This document shows, piece after piece, positions 1 through 9,342 of a DNA stretch of 64,000 nucleotides. The notes under the pieces were generated by a model. That model made no database searches. It was not told where the DNA came from and saw nothing but the letters and a program-made list of their open reading frames with translations. Positions within the stretch are counted from its first letter, which is position 1, and every line of letters begins with the position of its first letter. The stretch is from Inconstantimicrobium porci (GTDB taxonomy: Bacteria > Bacillota > Clostridia > Clostridiales > Clostridiaceae): assembly GCF_009696465.1 (NCBI RefSeq), contig NZ_VULX01000001.1, positions 186,001 through 250,000 of the forward strand. The letters run 5' to 3'. Position numbers and translations under genes: made by a program.

Positions 1-692
1 TAACAAAAGGATCTGCAAAGCAAGCTCAAGTAGAAGGATATCGTATAGGTGGTAAAACAGGTACTGCTGAAAAAGTTAATCCTGAAACAGGCAGATACTT
101 TGAAAATAAAAAGTATATATCATCATTTGCTGCTATGGCACCAATTGATGATCCTGAAATAGCTATATTTATTACTATCGATGAGCCAAGTACAGGTGTT
201 TATTATGCAGGACAGATAGCGACACCAATTGGTCATATATTATTCAGTCAAATATTTAATTATTTAGGAACTAAAATTAAACATGATGATTATGCATCAC
301 TAAAGAAAACTATAATAATACCGGACGTAAGAGGCATGAAAGTTGAAGAGGGTAAAAAGAAACTTAAAGATTTAAATCTCGATATTAATATTACTGGAGA
401 TGGTGATTATATTACTAATTTAAGTCCTTTACCTGGTTATGCAGTTTCAGAAGGTACTAAGATTGATGTTGCACTTGGAGGCTCATCTAATTATAATAAA
501 GATGTAGTTGTCCCTGATGTTACAGGTTATACTAAGCCACAGGCACAGCAAGTATTCAATTCAGTTGGACTTACTGCTGAATTCAAAGGCAATGGTCTTG
601 TTGGTGAAACTTCAGTACAGGCAGGCGATACTGTAAAGAAGGGCTCAAAGGTAGTTTGTACTTTAGAGATGGATGATGACTTAGGAGATTAA
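1..692 (+). CDS. spoVD: Class B penicillin-binding protein (FtsI/SpoVD type), C-terminal part
   Basis: Partial gene; the 5' end lies before the window and the frame starts at base 3. It is the end of a peptidoglycan transpeptidase. The KTGT active-site motif of the penicillin-binding fold is at 54-65. Two PASTA-like repeats follow, at about 309-476 and 504-671, each opening with a PDV(R/T)G pattern. Class B PBPs cross-link septal or spore-cortex peptidoglycan outside the membrane and act with a SEDS glycosyltransferase, and such a gene lies at 4625. Position directly before murE fits clostridial spoVD/ftsI. Two PASTA repeats are also found in division PBPs such as PBP2B, so FtsI is an alternative name. 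The product ends in an acidic tail and is followed by a strong hairpin. Confidence 0.88.
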   Translation, partial: TKGSAKQAQVEGYRIGGKTGTAEKVNPETGRYFENKKYISSFAAMAPIDDPEIAIFITIDEPSTGVYYAGQIATPIGHILFSQIFNYLGTKIKHDDYASLKKTIIIPDVRGMKVEEGKKKLKDLNLDINITGDGDYITNLSPLPGYAVSEGTKIDVALGGSSNYNKDVVVPDVTGYTKPQAQQVFNSVGLTAEFKGNGLVGETSVQAGDTVKKGSKVVCTLEMDDDLGD

Positions 693-694
693 TT

Positions 695-730
695 ATTCTA
701 GCATGTGAATTTTTCACATGCTAGAATTTT
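695..730 (+). terminator. Terminator-like hairpin after spoVD
   Basis: A perfect 15-bp inverted repeat (695-709 with 713-727) and a 3-base loop, followed by a short T run (727-730). It starts 3 bases after the PBP stop codon. The T run is short, so it may be leaky and let some transcription continue into murE. Confidence 0.7.
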
Positions 731-785
731 GATTATGGTAATTTTTTAAAATTATCTGCATAATATTTAAGGAGTTGATTTTTTT

Positions 786-2246
786 ATGTTACTTCAAGAT
801 TTATTAAAAGACTTGAAATATGAAGTAGTAAACGGTAGTGTTTCTACAGAGATAAATAAGATATGTTATGACAATAGAAAGATAGAAAAAAACGATATAT
901 TTGTTTGTATTAAAGGTTTTGCTACTGACGGGCATAAGTATGCTTTAAGTGCTGTACAAAGCGGTGCATCTGCAGTAATATGCGAAGATGATATAGATGG
1001 TATTGCTAATGATGTTACAATCATCAAAGTAGAAGACACAAGAAAAGCCCTTGCTGTTATGGGAGCTCAGTATTATGGCAATCCTTCTAAGAAACTTAGA
1101 ATGATTGGAGTAACAGGTACAAATGGAAAAACGACTTCAACTATGATAATCAGGGATGTTCTTACTAAGGCTGGTCACAAAGTTGGTCTTATTGGCACTA
1201 TAGCAAATTATATTAATGATGAGAAATTTAAAACAGAAAGAACTACTCCTGAATCATTAGAACTGCAGGAGCTATTTGCTAAGATGGTAGACAGGGGAGT
1301 AGAGTATTGTGTTATGGAAGTTTCATCACATGCACTTGCGCTTGACCGTGTTTATGGCATAGATTTTGATGAAGCTGTATTCACTAATCTTACAAGGGAC
1401 CATCTTGATATGCATAAAACATTTGAGGCATATTATGAAGCAAAGTTTAAGCTGTTCAGAATGGCTAAGAACTGTATTGTCAATATAGATAGCGAATACG
1501 GAAGAAGAGTAGTGGACGATCTTAAGAAGGAAAATCTTAATAAGAATATAATTACTTTCTCAACTAAAGATGAGGCAGACTATAAAGCTGAAAAAATTAA
1601 CCTTGAGGCAATAGAATCTGAATTTGTTGTCAATAATAAGAAATATAGCATTGATATACCAGGTCTTTATAATGTTTATAATGCTTTAGGATGTATAGCA
1701 GTATGCAATCTTATTAATCTTCCTTATGAAAAGATTGAAGCTGGACTATCTGAAGTAAGTGTTCCAGGTAGATGTCAGAGAGTAGGAAAGAAGCATAATA
1801 TAGATTTTTCAATAATAGTAGATTATGCACATACACCTGACGGTTTAGAAAATATACTATCAACAGTTAAACAGGTTACAAAAGGAAGACTTATAACTGT
1901 ATTTGGCTGTGGTGGTAACAGAGATACTGTAAAGAGACCTCAGATGGGAAAAATCGCATCAGATTTATCGGATTTTGTAGTAGTAACATCTGATAATCCA
2001 AGAAAAGAAGAACCTTCAAAGATTATTGAAGACATAATGGCTGGTATAGATAATAAAGAAAACTGTGTAACAATAGAAAGCAGATACGATGCAATTAAGA
2101 AAGCTATCTCAATTGCAGAAAAAGGTGACTCTGTTGTCATAGCAGGAAAAGGCCATGAAAATTATCAAATATTAAAGGATGAAACTATTCATTTTGACGA
2201 TAAAGAAGTTGTTGAACAAATACTTTTAAGTAGAGATGAGGTATAA
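786..2246 (+). CDS. murE: UDP-N-acetylmuramoyl-tripeptide synthetase MurE
   Basis: Cytoplasmic ATP-dependent ligase that adds the third stem-peptide residue to UDP-MurNAc-L-Ala-D-Glu. The 486-residue length is normal for the family. The ATP-binding loop GTNGKTT is near residue 112, and the substrate motif TTPES near 156. A DNPR motif near 403 is the family marker for meso-diaminopimelate rather than lysine as substrate (family knowledge), so a DAP-type wall is expected. The start ATG has AAGGAG about 10 bases upstream. The stop codon overlaps the murF start by one base, so the two ligase genes are probably co-translated. Product identity is very secure. Confidence 0.97.
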   Translation: MLLQDLLKDLKYEVVNGSVSTEINKICYDNRKIEKNDIFVCIKGFATDGHKYALSAVQSGASAVICEDDIDGIANDVTIIKVEDTRKALAVMGAQYYGNPSKKLRMIGVTGTNGKTTSTMIIRDVLTKAGHKVGLIGTIANYINDEKFKTERTTPESLELQELFAKMVDRGVEYCVMEVSSHALALDRVYGIDFDEAVFTNLTRDHLDMHKTFEAYYEAKFKLFRMAKNCIVNIDSEYGRRVVDDLKKENLNKNIITFSTKDEADYKAEKINLEAIESEFVVNNKKYSIDIPGLYNVYNALGCIAVCNLINLPYEKIEAGLSEVSVPGRCQRVGKKHNIDFSIIVDYAHTPDGLENILSTVKQVTKGRLITVFGCGGNRDTVKRPQMGKIASDLSDFVVVTSDNPRKEEPSKIIEDIMAGIDNKENCVTIESRYDAIKKAISIAEKGDSVVIAGKGHENYQILKDETIHFDDKEVVEQILLSRDEV

Positions 2247-3601
2247 TGATGAATTTGAATTTTGAAGAAATATTATTAGCTGCTAATGGTAAAGTAGTTA
2301 ATGAAGGAAACAGAGAGTTTAATGAAATTTCAACAGATACAAGAAAGATAAAAGAAGGCAGTTTATTTATTGCTTTGCATGGAGAAAATTTTAATGGTAA
2401 TCTTTTTGTTAATGATGCTGCTAAAAAAGGAGCTTCTATATGTATAGTTGATGATTTATGCTATGATGAAAAGACTATAGGCAGTACAAGTATAATTAAA
2501 GTTACTGATACCAAGCAGGCTCTGCTTGATATTGCTGAATATTACAGAAAGAAACTCGATATAAAAGTTATAGGCATAACAGGATCTAATGGTAAGACTT
2601 CAACAAAAGATTTAATAGCTGCAGTCTTAAGTGAAAAATATAAAGTCTTTAAGACTAAAGGAAACTTCAATAATGAAATAGGAGTTCCTTTAATGATTTT
2701 CCAGCTTGATGATTCATATGATATAGCAGTAATTGAAATGGGAATGAGTGCTTTTGGTGAAATTCATAGACTATCTAAGGCTGCAAGACCTGATATCGGA
2801 GTAATAACTAACATAGGAATGTCTCATATCGAAACATTAAAGACAAGAGATAATATCTTAAAAGCAAAGATGGAAATAACCGATTTTTTAAAGGATGGAT
2901 CAGATCTTGTTGTCAACGGTGCTGATGATAAACTTATTGGTATTAAAAGCGACAGACTTAATATTATTAAAGTGGGAATTGATAATGCGGCTTTTTGTGC
3001 AGAAAACATTAAGTTTAACGAAAATTCTACAACATTCACTACTATGATAGATCATAAAAAGTACAATTTTGATATACCACTTTTAGGTACTCATAATGTA
3101 TACAATACACTTCTTGCATTATGCGTTGGAAATCTATTAAATGTAACAGTTAGCGAAATGCAGAAAGGTATGGGTAATCTTGAAGCTACCTCAATGAGAC
3201 TTGATATCATAAAAAAAGATAATTATACAATAATCAATGACTGTTATAATTCAAGTCCGTCTTCTATAAAAGCTGCATTTGAAGTTGAAAGTAATATAAA
3301 TTCTCTAAGAAAAGTAGCAATACTTGGTACTATGAAGGAACTTGGAGATGAATCAGAAAATGCACACTTTGAAGTTGGAAAATATGCCAAGGAAAGTAAT
3401 ATTGATCTTCTTCTTCTTACTGGAGAATATACAGACAAGATTAAAGAAGGGTATAATTTAAAAAATGTTTTTATTTATGATTCTGTTGAGGAATTAATAG
3501 TTGATTTAAAGAATAAGATTAAAAAAGGAGATGCTATTTTAGTTAAGGCATCGAGAAGTATGAAGTTCGAAAGAATTGTAAGTGCTTTGAACAAAGAATA
3601 A
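2246..3601 (+). CDS. murF: UDP-N-acetylmuramoyl-tripeptide--D-alanyl-D-alanine ligase MurF
   Basis: Cytoplasmic Mur ligase that joins D-Ala-D-Ala to the UDP-MurNAc-tripeptide and completes the pentapeptide. The ATP loop GSNGKTST is near residue 114, and the mid-domain carries the usual ligase pattern (GMSAFGEI, TNIGMSHIE). Length 451 is typical. Two consecutive ATG codons (2246 and 2249) follow a GAGG element; the second has the more usual spacing, so the start is uncertain by one codon. It overlaps murE by one base and precedes mraY, the next enzyme in the lipid II pathway. Confidence 0.97.
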   Translation: MMNLNFEEILLAANGKVVNEGNREFNEISTDTRKIKEGSLFIALHGENFNGNLFVNDAAKKGASICIVDDLCYDEKTIGSTSIIKVTDTKQALLDIAEYYRKKLDIKVIGITGSNGKTSTKDLIAAVLSEKYKVFKTKGNFNNEIGVPLMIFQLDDSYDIAVIEMGMSAFGEIHRLSKAARPDIGVITNIGMSHIETLKTRDNILKAKMEITDFLKDGSDLVVNGADDKLIGIKSDRLNIIKVGIDNAAFCAENIKFNENSTTFTTMIDHKKYNFDIPLLGTHNVYNTLLALCVGNLLNVTVSEMQKGMGNLEATSMRLDIIKKDNYTIINDCYNSSPSSIKAAFEVESNINSLRKVAILGTMKELGDESENAHFEVGKYAKESNIDLLLLTGEYTDKIKEGYNLKNVFIYDSVEELIVDLKNKIKKGDAILVKASRSMKFERIVSALNKE

Positions 3602-3628
3602 AAATGGGGGAGGTGTGTTCACTGCAAA

Positions 3629-4600
3629 ATGGCAGTGGCATATGACATGGATAAAACACTAGTAATAATTTTAGCAGCAGTAATAAGCTGTCTTATCGCG
3701 AATATAATAGCACCTTTTGTGATACCAATACTTCATAAGTTAAAGTTCGGACAAAATATAAGAGAGGATGGTCCTAGAAGTCATTTAAAAAAAGCAGGTA
3801 CTCCTACCATTGGAGGTATTATTTTTATTTTAGCAACTACTATAACTGTATTGATTTTTGCACCGAATAAGAAAGAAGCAATGGTTGTTCTATTTGCGTT
3901 TATCTCATATGGTTTTGTAGGATTTTTAGATGATATATTAAAAATCGTACATAAGAAAAATCTTGGACTTAGAGCATGGCAGAAGATGGTTCTCCTTTTT
4001 GTAGTAACAATAGTATTAGCTTATTTTGCATACAAAAATTTTGGTACATCTGTTATCGTGCCATTTACTAAATATGAGTGGAACCTTGAATGGCTGTTCA
4101 TTCCAATGATTATGATATACTTTCTTGGATTTACTAATGCTGTTAATCTCACAGATGGTCTTGATGGATTATGTACTTCAGTAACAATATTAGTATCAGC
4201 ATTTCTTGCAATTGCATGTTACAAGAATGGCAACTTTTATATCACTGTATTCCTTGTGGCGCTTATAGGAGCATTACTTGGTTTCTTAAGATTCAATGCT
4301 TATCCAGCTAAAGTCTTTATGGGTGATACAGGTTCACTTGCACTTGGCGGTGCTGTTGCAGCTTCTGCTATGTTCCTAAAAGGTGAACTTTTACTATGCA
4401 TCGTAGGTGCAATATATGTAATAGAAACTTTATCAGTTGTTATTCAGGTTACTTCATTTAAACTTACTGGAAAAAGAGTCTTTAAGATGGCTCCAATTCA
4501 CCATCACTTTGAACAGCTTGGATGGAGTGAGGTGAAAATAGTAACTGTATTCTGTATTATAACAGTTGCATTGTGTTTAATTGGTTTCTTGTCTTTGTAA
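3629..4600 (+). CDS. mraY: Phospho-N-acetylmuramoyl-pentapeptide transferase MraY
   Basis: Integral membrane enzyme that moves phospho-MurNAc-pentapeptide from UDP to undecaprenyl phosphate, giving lipid I. It is a 323-residue polytopic protein with about ten hydrophobic segments. Family landmarks are GTPTIGG near residue 57, the acidic TDGLDGL near 174, [10 protein letters not shown] near 231 and the loop PIHHHFE near 290. A GGGGGAGGTG element lies about 15 bases before the ATG, a somewhat long spacing; a second in-frame ATG six codons in is possible. The next gene is a SEDS protein, so murD, often placed between them, is not here. Confidence 0.96.
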   Translation: MAVAYDMDKTLVIILAAVISCLIANIIAPFVIPILHKLKFGQNIREDGPRSHLKKAGTPTIGGIIFILATTITVLIFAPNKKEAMVVLFAFISYGFVGFLDDILKIVHKKNLGLRAWQKMVLLFVVTIVLAYFAYKNFGTSVIVPFTKYEWNLEWLFIPMIMIYFLGFTNAVNLTDGLDGLCTSVTILVSAFLAIACYKNGNFYITVFLVALIGALLGFLRFNAYPAKVFMGDTGSLALGGAVAASAMFLKGELLLCIVGAIYVIETLSVVIQVTSFKLTGKRVFKMAPIHHHFEQLGWSEVKIVTVFCIITVALCLIGFLSL

Positions 4601-4624
4601 GCAATTAATTATGGAGGATATTAT

Positions 4625-5731
4625 ATGAAAGTTAAGAAAAGTAAAGCAGGTGAAATTGATTATATACTTTTTTATACAATTTTTTTACTTGTTGCTATAG
4701 GTGTAGTTATGGTTTACAGCGCCAGTTCTTATACTGCTTTAGTAAATCAGGCATCTCATGATAGTACATTGTTTTTGAAGAAACAGGCATTATGTGCTCT
4801 GATAGGTGCTTTAATAATGTTCTTTGCAATTAAAATAGATTATCATATTTTTAGAAAATGGTGTGGATGGATAATGCTTGCTACCTTTGCATGCCTGATT
4901 TTAGTTCTTATTGTAGGTGTAGAAGTAAAAGGAGCTAAAAGATGGATTAGAATTGCGGGACAGCAATTCCAGCCGTCAGAGCTTGCTAAATATGCAATTG
5001 TTATTTTCCTTGCTGTTGTAATAGAAAAGAATATAAATAAAATCTCAGAGCCAAAGTTTGTTATATTTAGGCTTCTGCTTATTTCAGGTCTTTTCTCAGG
5101 CCTTGTACTTATGGAAAAGAACCTAAGTATTGCATCTGTTATATTAATGGTTACACTAATTATACTTTATGTAGCAGGTATTCCTAAAAAGTTTTTCTAC
5201 ACGCTTTTAGGATGTGGCGCAATCTTTGGAGGACTGGGTATAGCTTTAGAATCATATAGATTAAAGAGGTTCTTAACTTTTCTTCATCCATTTCAAGATC
5301 CATCAGGTGATGGATATCAGTTAATTCAGTCATTTTATGCATTAGGAGCAGGAGGTATAACTGGTCTTGGTCTTGGACAGTCTAGACAGAAAACATTATA
5401 CATGCCGGAACCTCATAATGATTTTATCTTTTCAATAATTGGTGAGGAACTTGGATTGATTGGTTGCATAATTCTGATTATTTTATTTATAGTATTGATA
5501 TACAGAGGTATACTTATATCAATGAAGGCTAAAGATACGTTAGGCTCTTTGGTAGCAATTGGTATTACATCGGTAATTGCTATTCAGGCGATAATAAATA
5601 TAGCTGTTGTAACTGGATCTATGCCAGTTACAGGAGTACCGCTACCATTTATAAGTTATGGAGGTACATCGCTTATAGTTAATATGGGAGCTATGGGAGT
5701 ACTACTGAATATATCTAGACAGACAAAATAA
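4625..5731 (+). CDS. ftsW: SEDS-family peptidoglycan glycosyltransferase, FtsW/SpoVE
   Basis: Polytopic membrane protein of 368 residues from the SEDS family. These proteins polymerise lipid II at the septum or spore cortex together with a class B PBP. Landmarks include VMVYSAS near the N-terminus, KRWI and QPSELAK near residues 108-122, the loop with PHNDFIFSIIGEELG near 263, and the C-terminal GVPLPFISYGGTS. Sequence alone does not separate vegetative FtsW from sporulation SpoVE; proximity to the PBP gene at the window start makes them a plausible pair. A strong terminator follows, closing the wall-precursor block. Confidence 0.93.
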   Translation: MKVKKSKAGEIDYILFYTIFLLVAIGVVMVYSASSYTALVNQASHDSTLFLKKQALCALIGALIMFFAIKIDYHIFRKWCGWIMLATFACLILVLIVGVEVKGAKRWIRIAGQQFQPSELAKYAIVIFLAVVIEKNINKISEPKFVIFRLLLISGLFSGLVLMEKNLSIASVILMVTLIILYVAGIPKKFFYTLLGCGAIFGGLGIALESYRLKRFLTFLHPFQDPSGDGYQLIQSFYALGAGGITGLGLGQSRQKTLYMPEPHNDFIFSIIGEELGLIGCIILIILFIVLIYRGILISMKAKDTLGSLVAIGITSVIAIQAIINIAVVTGSMPVTGVPLPFISYGGTSLIVNMGAMGVLLNISRQTK

Positions 5732-5741
5732 TAGTATTATG

Positions 5742-5773
5742 AAAGCACTGCAAAATTTTGCAGTGCTTTTCTT
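5742..5773 (+). terminator. Rho-independent terminator after ftsW/spoVE
   Basis: A 28-base perfect palindrome (5742-5769) with a GC-containing core, followed by a T-rich tail. It sits 10 bases after the SEDS stop codon. The gap up to 5900 holds no gene; a promoter for ftsQ is expected there, but I cannot pin one down. Confidence 0.85.
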
Positions 5774-5899
5774 ATAAAAAAATAATGCAATGTAATGTGT
5801 TTAATGGTAGTATATATTTAAGGGTTACTGTGTTAAAGGGCACAATATGTGGTGCTAAGTATAAATAATCTAAAAATTTAAAAAGGAATTATGTAGAGC

Positions 5900-6742
5900 A
5901 TGGAACAGGGAATAAATAATTTTATTAAAACCAAAAAGAAAAAGAAGAAAATAAAGAAAATGATTATGTTCATTTTGTTTTTCTTATTGTTGCTATTTTT
6001 ATTTTTTGCGAAGGCGCCTATATTTAATATTAAAGTAGTACAGTATAAGAATAATAAGATAATAGATGATGAAGAACTGTATAAGTTATATAACCCTATA
6101 GGGCAGAATATGATTTTTATTAATACAAAAAAGGCAGAAACAAATATTAAAGAAAATCCTTATGTGGAATCAATAAGCTTTGAGAAGCATTATCCTAATG
6201 AACTGACTGTAAAAATAATTGAAAAAAATGCATGTTATTATGTAAAGGAAAAATCAGACTATTATATACTTGCAGATGACTTATCGATTTTAGAAGTTAA
6301 AAATAAGATATCAGGATTAAAACTGATTGAAATGCAAAACATTAAAATTGATAATAGAAATGTAGGTCAAAAGATTACCTCAAAAACATCAGTAGTTGAA
6401 AGTGCATCTAAACTGGCTGAACTTTTAGGTAGAAATACATCAAAAGTATCATTCAGCAAAGCTGATGTATCAACTAGAAATAATCTTATCCTGTATCATA
6501 ATGATGTTAAGATTCTATTAGGCTCAGATGAAGAATTTGAAAAGAAGGTTAATAGGGCAATCAATATTTTAAATGATTCTAAAGTTAACTTGAAAAAAGG
6601 GTATATAAACGTTCAGTCAACTGATAGGGTTGTGGTGATGGATGAAGAACATCCGGCTGAAGAGCATGATGACAAGAAACAAAAAGAGACGATTGACAGT
6701 ATAGTTAATGGACAAGAAAATAAAGAGGAATACGGTGACTAA
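5900..6742 (+). CDS. ftsQ: Cell division protein FtsQ/DivIB
   Basis: Bitopic membrane protein of the divisome. The N-terminus has a lysine run (residues 11-20), then one strongly hydrophobic segment (about 22-42), then an extracytoplasmic POTRA-type domain starting FNIKVVQYKNN (about 44-115) and a beta-rich FtsQ domain. The C-terminal 40 residues are charged and probably disordered. Length 280 matches DivIB proteins. In Gram-positive bacteria it stabilises the FtsL/DivIC and PBP complex at the septum. It opens a run with the DUF881 and Sbp genes that is common in clostridia. Confidence 0.9.
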   Translation: MEQGINNFIKTKKKKKKIKKMIMFILFFLLLLFLFFAKAPIFNIKVVQYKNNKIIDDEELYKLYNPIGQNMIFINTKKAETNIKENPYVESISFEKHYPNELTVKIIEKNACYYVKEKSDYYILADDLSILEVKNKISGLKLIEMQNIKIDNRNVGQKITSKTSVVESASKLAELLGRNTSKVSFSKADVSTRNNLILYHNDVKILLGSDEEFEKKVNRAINILNDSKVNLKKGYINVQSTDRVVVMDEEHPAEEHDDKKQKETIDSIVNGQENKEEYGD

Positions 6743-6769
6743 ATAGAAGTGTTCAGGAGGTATATGTAG

Positions 6770-7495
6770 TTGAAGAAAAAAATATATTCGCAAATTTTTG
6801 TGGCATTTGTTTGTGCACTACTTGGATTTTTTTTAGCATATCAATTTAAGCTTTTATCTATAAAAGATAAAAACTCGGTAGATAAAAATAAAAATAGTGC
6901 AGATGTTTTGGCTGAAATAGAAAGTCTTAAGAAAGAAAAAGATGAACTTCAAAAACAGAATAGTAAGTTATTCGATGACTTAAAGGGTATAGAAGAAGAA
7001 GCAGCTAAGGGTGGTAACATCACAAAGGAAATGAAGAATCAGCTTGAAAAATCAAGAATGATAATAGGATCTTCTGATGTAAAAGGACCAGGAGTTATAT
7101 TATACCTTACACCAAAGTCCACTGTTTTTTCAGCAAGTGATTCTGACTATATTACTGATGAAGAATTAATTCATGTAGTGAATTTGTTAAATTATTCCGG
7201 AGCAGAAGCAATTGCAGTTAATGACATTAGAATTACTCCTCAGACAGGGATAAAATTTGCAAGCAATTATATATGGATAGGCAATAACGATAGGGTTTCT
7301 CCTAAAGATAAAATTACAATAAAAGTTATTGGTGATAAAACAAACCTTGAGGGTGGACTTAACTTTATAGGAGCATTAGATTATGGCGCACTTGGGAGAA
7401 GCTATGATAAAAAGATATCTCCTTCATCAGAAATATCAATATCGAAATCTACTCAGAAAATGAGTACTGATAATATGACAATAGATAATAAATAG
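6770..7495 (+). CDS. DUF881 family membrane-anchored protein (YlxW-like)
   Basis: One N-terminal transmembrane segment (about residues 7-26), a coiled-coil stretch (about 45-80) and a C-terminal extracytoplasmic DUF881 domain containing VKGPGVILYL. The function is not established; genes of this family sit beside divIB and sbp in many spore-formers. The start is TTG at 6770, nine bases after a perfect AGGAGG. An ATG lies closer (6764), but TAG follows it immediately, so it can only make a start-stop unit. A second member of the family lies at 7859, on the other side of sbp. Confidence 0.85.
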   Translation: MKKKIYSQIFVAFVCALLGFFLAYQFKLLSIKDKNSVDKNKNSADVLAEIESLKKEKDELQKQNSKLFDDLKGIEEEAAKGGNITKEMKNQLEKSRMIIGSSDVKGPGVILYLTPKSTVFSASDSDYITDEELIHVVNLLNYSGAEAIAVNDIRITPQTGIKFASNYIWIGNNDRVSPKDKITIKVIGDKTNLEGGLNFIGALDYGALGRSYDKKISPSSEISISKSTQKMSTDNMTIDNK

Positions 7496-7505
7496 GGGTG
7501 ATATG

Positions 7506-7847
7506 ATGATAGCAGTTATTGGATTGCTTATAGGAATTATTTTAGGATTAAAATTAAATATAAATATACCTGAACAATTTTCTCCATACATGTCAGTAGC
7601 AATACTAGCGTGTCTGGATTCGGTATTTGGTGCTATTAAAGGGGGGTTATCAAAGAACTTTCAAGCAGATATATTTATTTCTGGTTTCTTCGGAAACGCA
7701 ATACTAGCTGCTCTTTTAGCATATTTGGGAGATAAGCTTGGTATACCAATATATATTGCAGCTGTAATTGTATTCGGTGGTAGAATATTTGATAACTTTG
7801 CTATTATAAGACGTCTGTTGCTTGAAAAAAGAAGAAAAAATAACTGA
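7506..7847 (+). CDS. sbp: Small basic protein Sbp (DUF1290)
   Basis: 113-residue membrane protein of the DUF1290 family, called small basic protein in Bacillus. It has about three hydrophobic segments, a glycine-rich first helix (GLLIGIILGL), a conserved DSVFGAIKGGL segment and a basic tail (RRLLLEKRRKK). The role is unknown, but it is nearly always found in the division cluster. Two ATGs lie at 7503 and 7506; GGGGTG at 7495-7500 gives the second a better spacing, and that protein starts MIAVIGLL as in relatives. It lies between two DUF881 genes with gaps of about 10 bases. Confidence 0.88.
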   Translation: MIAVIGLLIGIILGLKLNINIPEQFSPYMSVAILACLDSVFGAIKGGLSKNFQADIFISGFFGNAILAALLAYLGDKLGIPIYIAAVIVFGGRIFDNFAIIRRLLLEKRRKNN

Positions 7848-7858
7848 GGTGTATATAT

Positions 7859-8578
7859 ATGAAAGGCAGAAATTTAAAAGTAATGACTTTTTTGATGTCT
7901 GTTATTATTGGGTTGTTAGTTGTAGGAAATATTAATATTAATAATGACACTAAGTATGTACAACTTAGTACAAAAGAATATCAGCAGGCATATGCTGAGA
8001 GAAATCAGTTATTAAGTACTATTTCAAAATTGAAGCACTCCAATGATGAAATAAAAAATAAGATTAATAATTATACTTATGGTGGCAAACAGGATGAGAA
8101 GATTCTCGAGGATATGAAACAGGAAATTGACTACAATAAAATGAGCATCGGTTTTGCTGCAGTAAAAGGCCCTGGCGTTAAGATTTTATTATCTGACGGA
8201 GTAGATACGCTTACTGAGAAACCTAAGGATGATACACTGCTTTATGTTAAAACGCTTCATGATAATGATATGATGAAATTAATTAATGAGTTAAAACTTG
8301 CAGGAGCTCAGGCAATTGCGATTAATGGTCAGAGAGTACTGCCTAATTCAGAAATATTATGTGGCTGGGCATTCCTTAATATAAATGGAGTAAAGACACC
8401 AGGTCCATTTACAGTTGATGCTATAGGAGATAAAGATGTGTTATGTTCAGTACTTGAAAGAAACGATAGTTATGTGAAGACTCTTAGAAACAGGGATATC
8501 AGTGTTAGTATTCATAAAGAAGGTGAGCTTCACATAAACGGATACTCAGGAGATGAAAGCTTTAATAACTTAAAATAA
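7859..8578 (+). CDS. DUF881 family protein, second copy
   Basis: 239-residue paralogue of the protein at 6770, with the same plan: one N-terminal membrane helix (about residues 7-24), a coiled-coil linker (about 40-85) and a DUF881 domain with AVKGPGVKILLSDG and a conserved AINGQR segment. It follows sbp by 11 bases and ends this sub-block. Two copies around sbp suggest the products work together near the septum or wall, but this is inference from position only. Confidence 0.85.
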   Translation: MKGRNLKVMTFLMSVIIGLLVVGNININNDTKYVQLSTKEYQQAYAERNQLLSTISKLKHSNDEIKNKINNYTYGGKQDEKILEDMKQEIDYNKMSIGFAAVKGPGVKILLSDGVDTLTEKPKDDTLLYVKTLHDNDMMKLINELKLAGAQAIAINGQRVLPNSEILCGWAFLNINGVKTPGPFTVDAIGDKDVLCSVLERNDSYVKTLRNRDISVSIHKEGELHINGYSGDESFNNLK

Positions 8579-8661
8579 TATTATATAAATCTTAAATAAA
8601 AGAAGGATTTTATCAAAAAATGAAGAATATATTCTAATATATAATTTCATGGGGAGGGTAT

Positions 8662-9327
8662 ATGTTGGATATAGCTGATAATATAAAAGAATTGCGTAGC
8701 AATGTTCCTGACAGTGTTAAAATTATAGCTGTTTCTAAGACAAAGCCGCTTGAAGATATTAAAACTGCATATATGTGTGGCATACGTGATTTTGGAGAAA
8801 ATAAAGTACAAGAACTTGTAGATAAACATGATAAACTTCAGGATGATATTAGATGGCATCTTCTAGGACATCTTCAGAGAAATAAAGTGAAGTATATTGT
8901 AGGAAAGGTGCATCTTATTCATTCTCTTGATAGCGTGAGACTTCTTGATGAAATTGAAAAACAATATTCTAAGAGAAATCTTACAGCAGATGCACTGATA
9001 CAGATTAACATTGGACGTGAAGAACAAAAGTATGGAGTTTTGGAAGAAAACTTACCAGAACTTATAAAAGCTGTTGAAGAGTGTTCAAAAGTAAAAATTC
9101 ATGGTATAATGGCTATAATTCCTAAAGGTAGCGAAAAAGAAAACGAAATTTATTTTAGACAGGTTTTCGCAATCTGGAATGAATTAAAAAATAAACAATA
9201 TAAAAATATTTCAATGAAAGTTTTATCTATGGGGATGACACATGACTATAAGATAGCTGTGAAGTGTGGTTCAAATATGATTAGAATTGGTGAAGGAATA
9301 TTTGGAAAAAGAGATTATGATATATAG
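8662..9327 (+). CDS. yggS: YggS/YlmE family pyridoxal phosphate homeostasis protein
   Basis: Cytoplasmic single-domain PLP-binding protein (221 residues), a fold-type III alanine-racemase-like barrel without known catalytic turnover. It balances free PLP and thereby amino acid pools. The PLP lysine is expected in AVSKTKP near residue 26. Other family landmarks are FGENKVQE (about 50), WHLLGHLQRNK (about 71) and the C-terminal SMGMTHDYKIAVKCGSNMIRIG stretch that binds the phosphate. A GGGGAGGG ribosome site precedes the ATG. It opens the ylmE-sepF-ylmH-divIVA segment shared with Bacillus, with ylmG missing. Confidence 0.94.
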   Translation: MLDIADNIKELRSNVPDSVKIIAVSKTKPLEDIKTAYMCGIRDFGENKVQELVDKHDKLQDDIRWHLLGHLQRNKVKYIVGKVHLIHSLDSVRLLDEIEKQYSKRNLTADALIQINIGREEQKYGVLEENLPELIKAVEECSKVKIHGIMAIIPKGSEKENEIYFRQVFAIWNELKNKQYKNISMKVLSMGMTHDYKIAVKCGSNMIRIGEGIFGKRDYDI

Positions 9328-9342
9328 TTTGGAGGTTTTTTT

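Noticed and set aside
3601-4640. A lost or frameshifted murD between mraY and ftsW
   Set aside because: Only 24 bases lie between these genes; no remnant is present, so murD is simply elsewhere.
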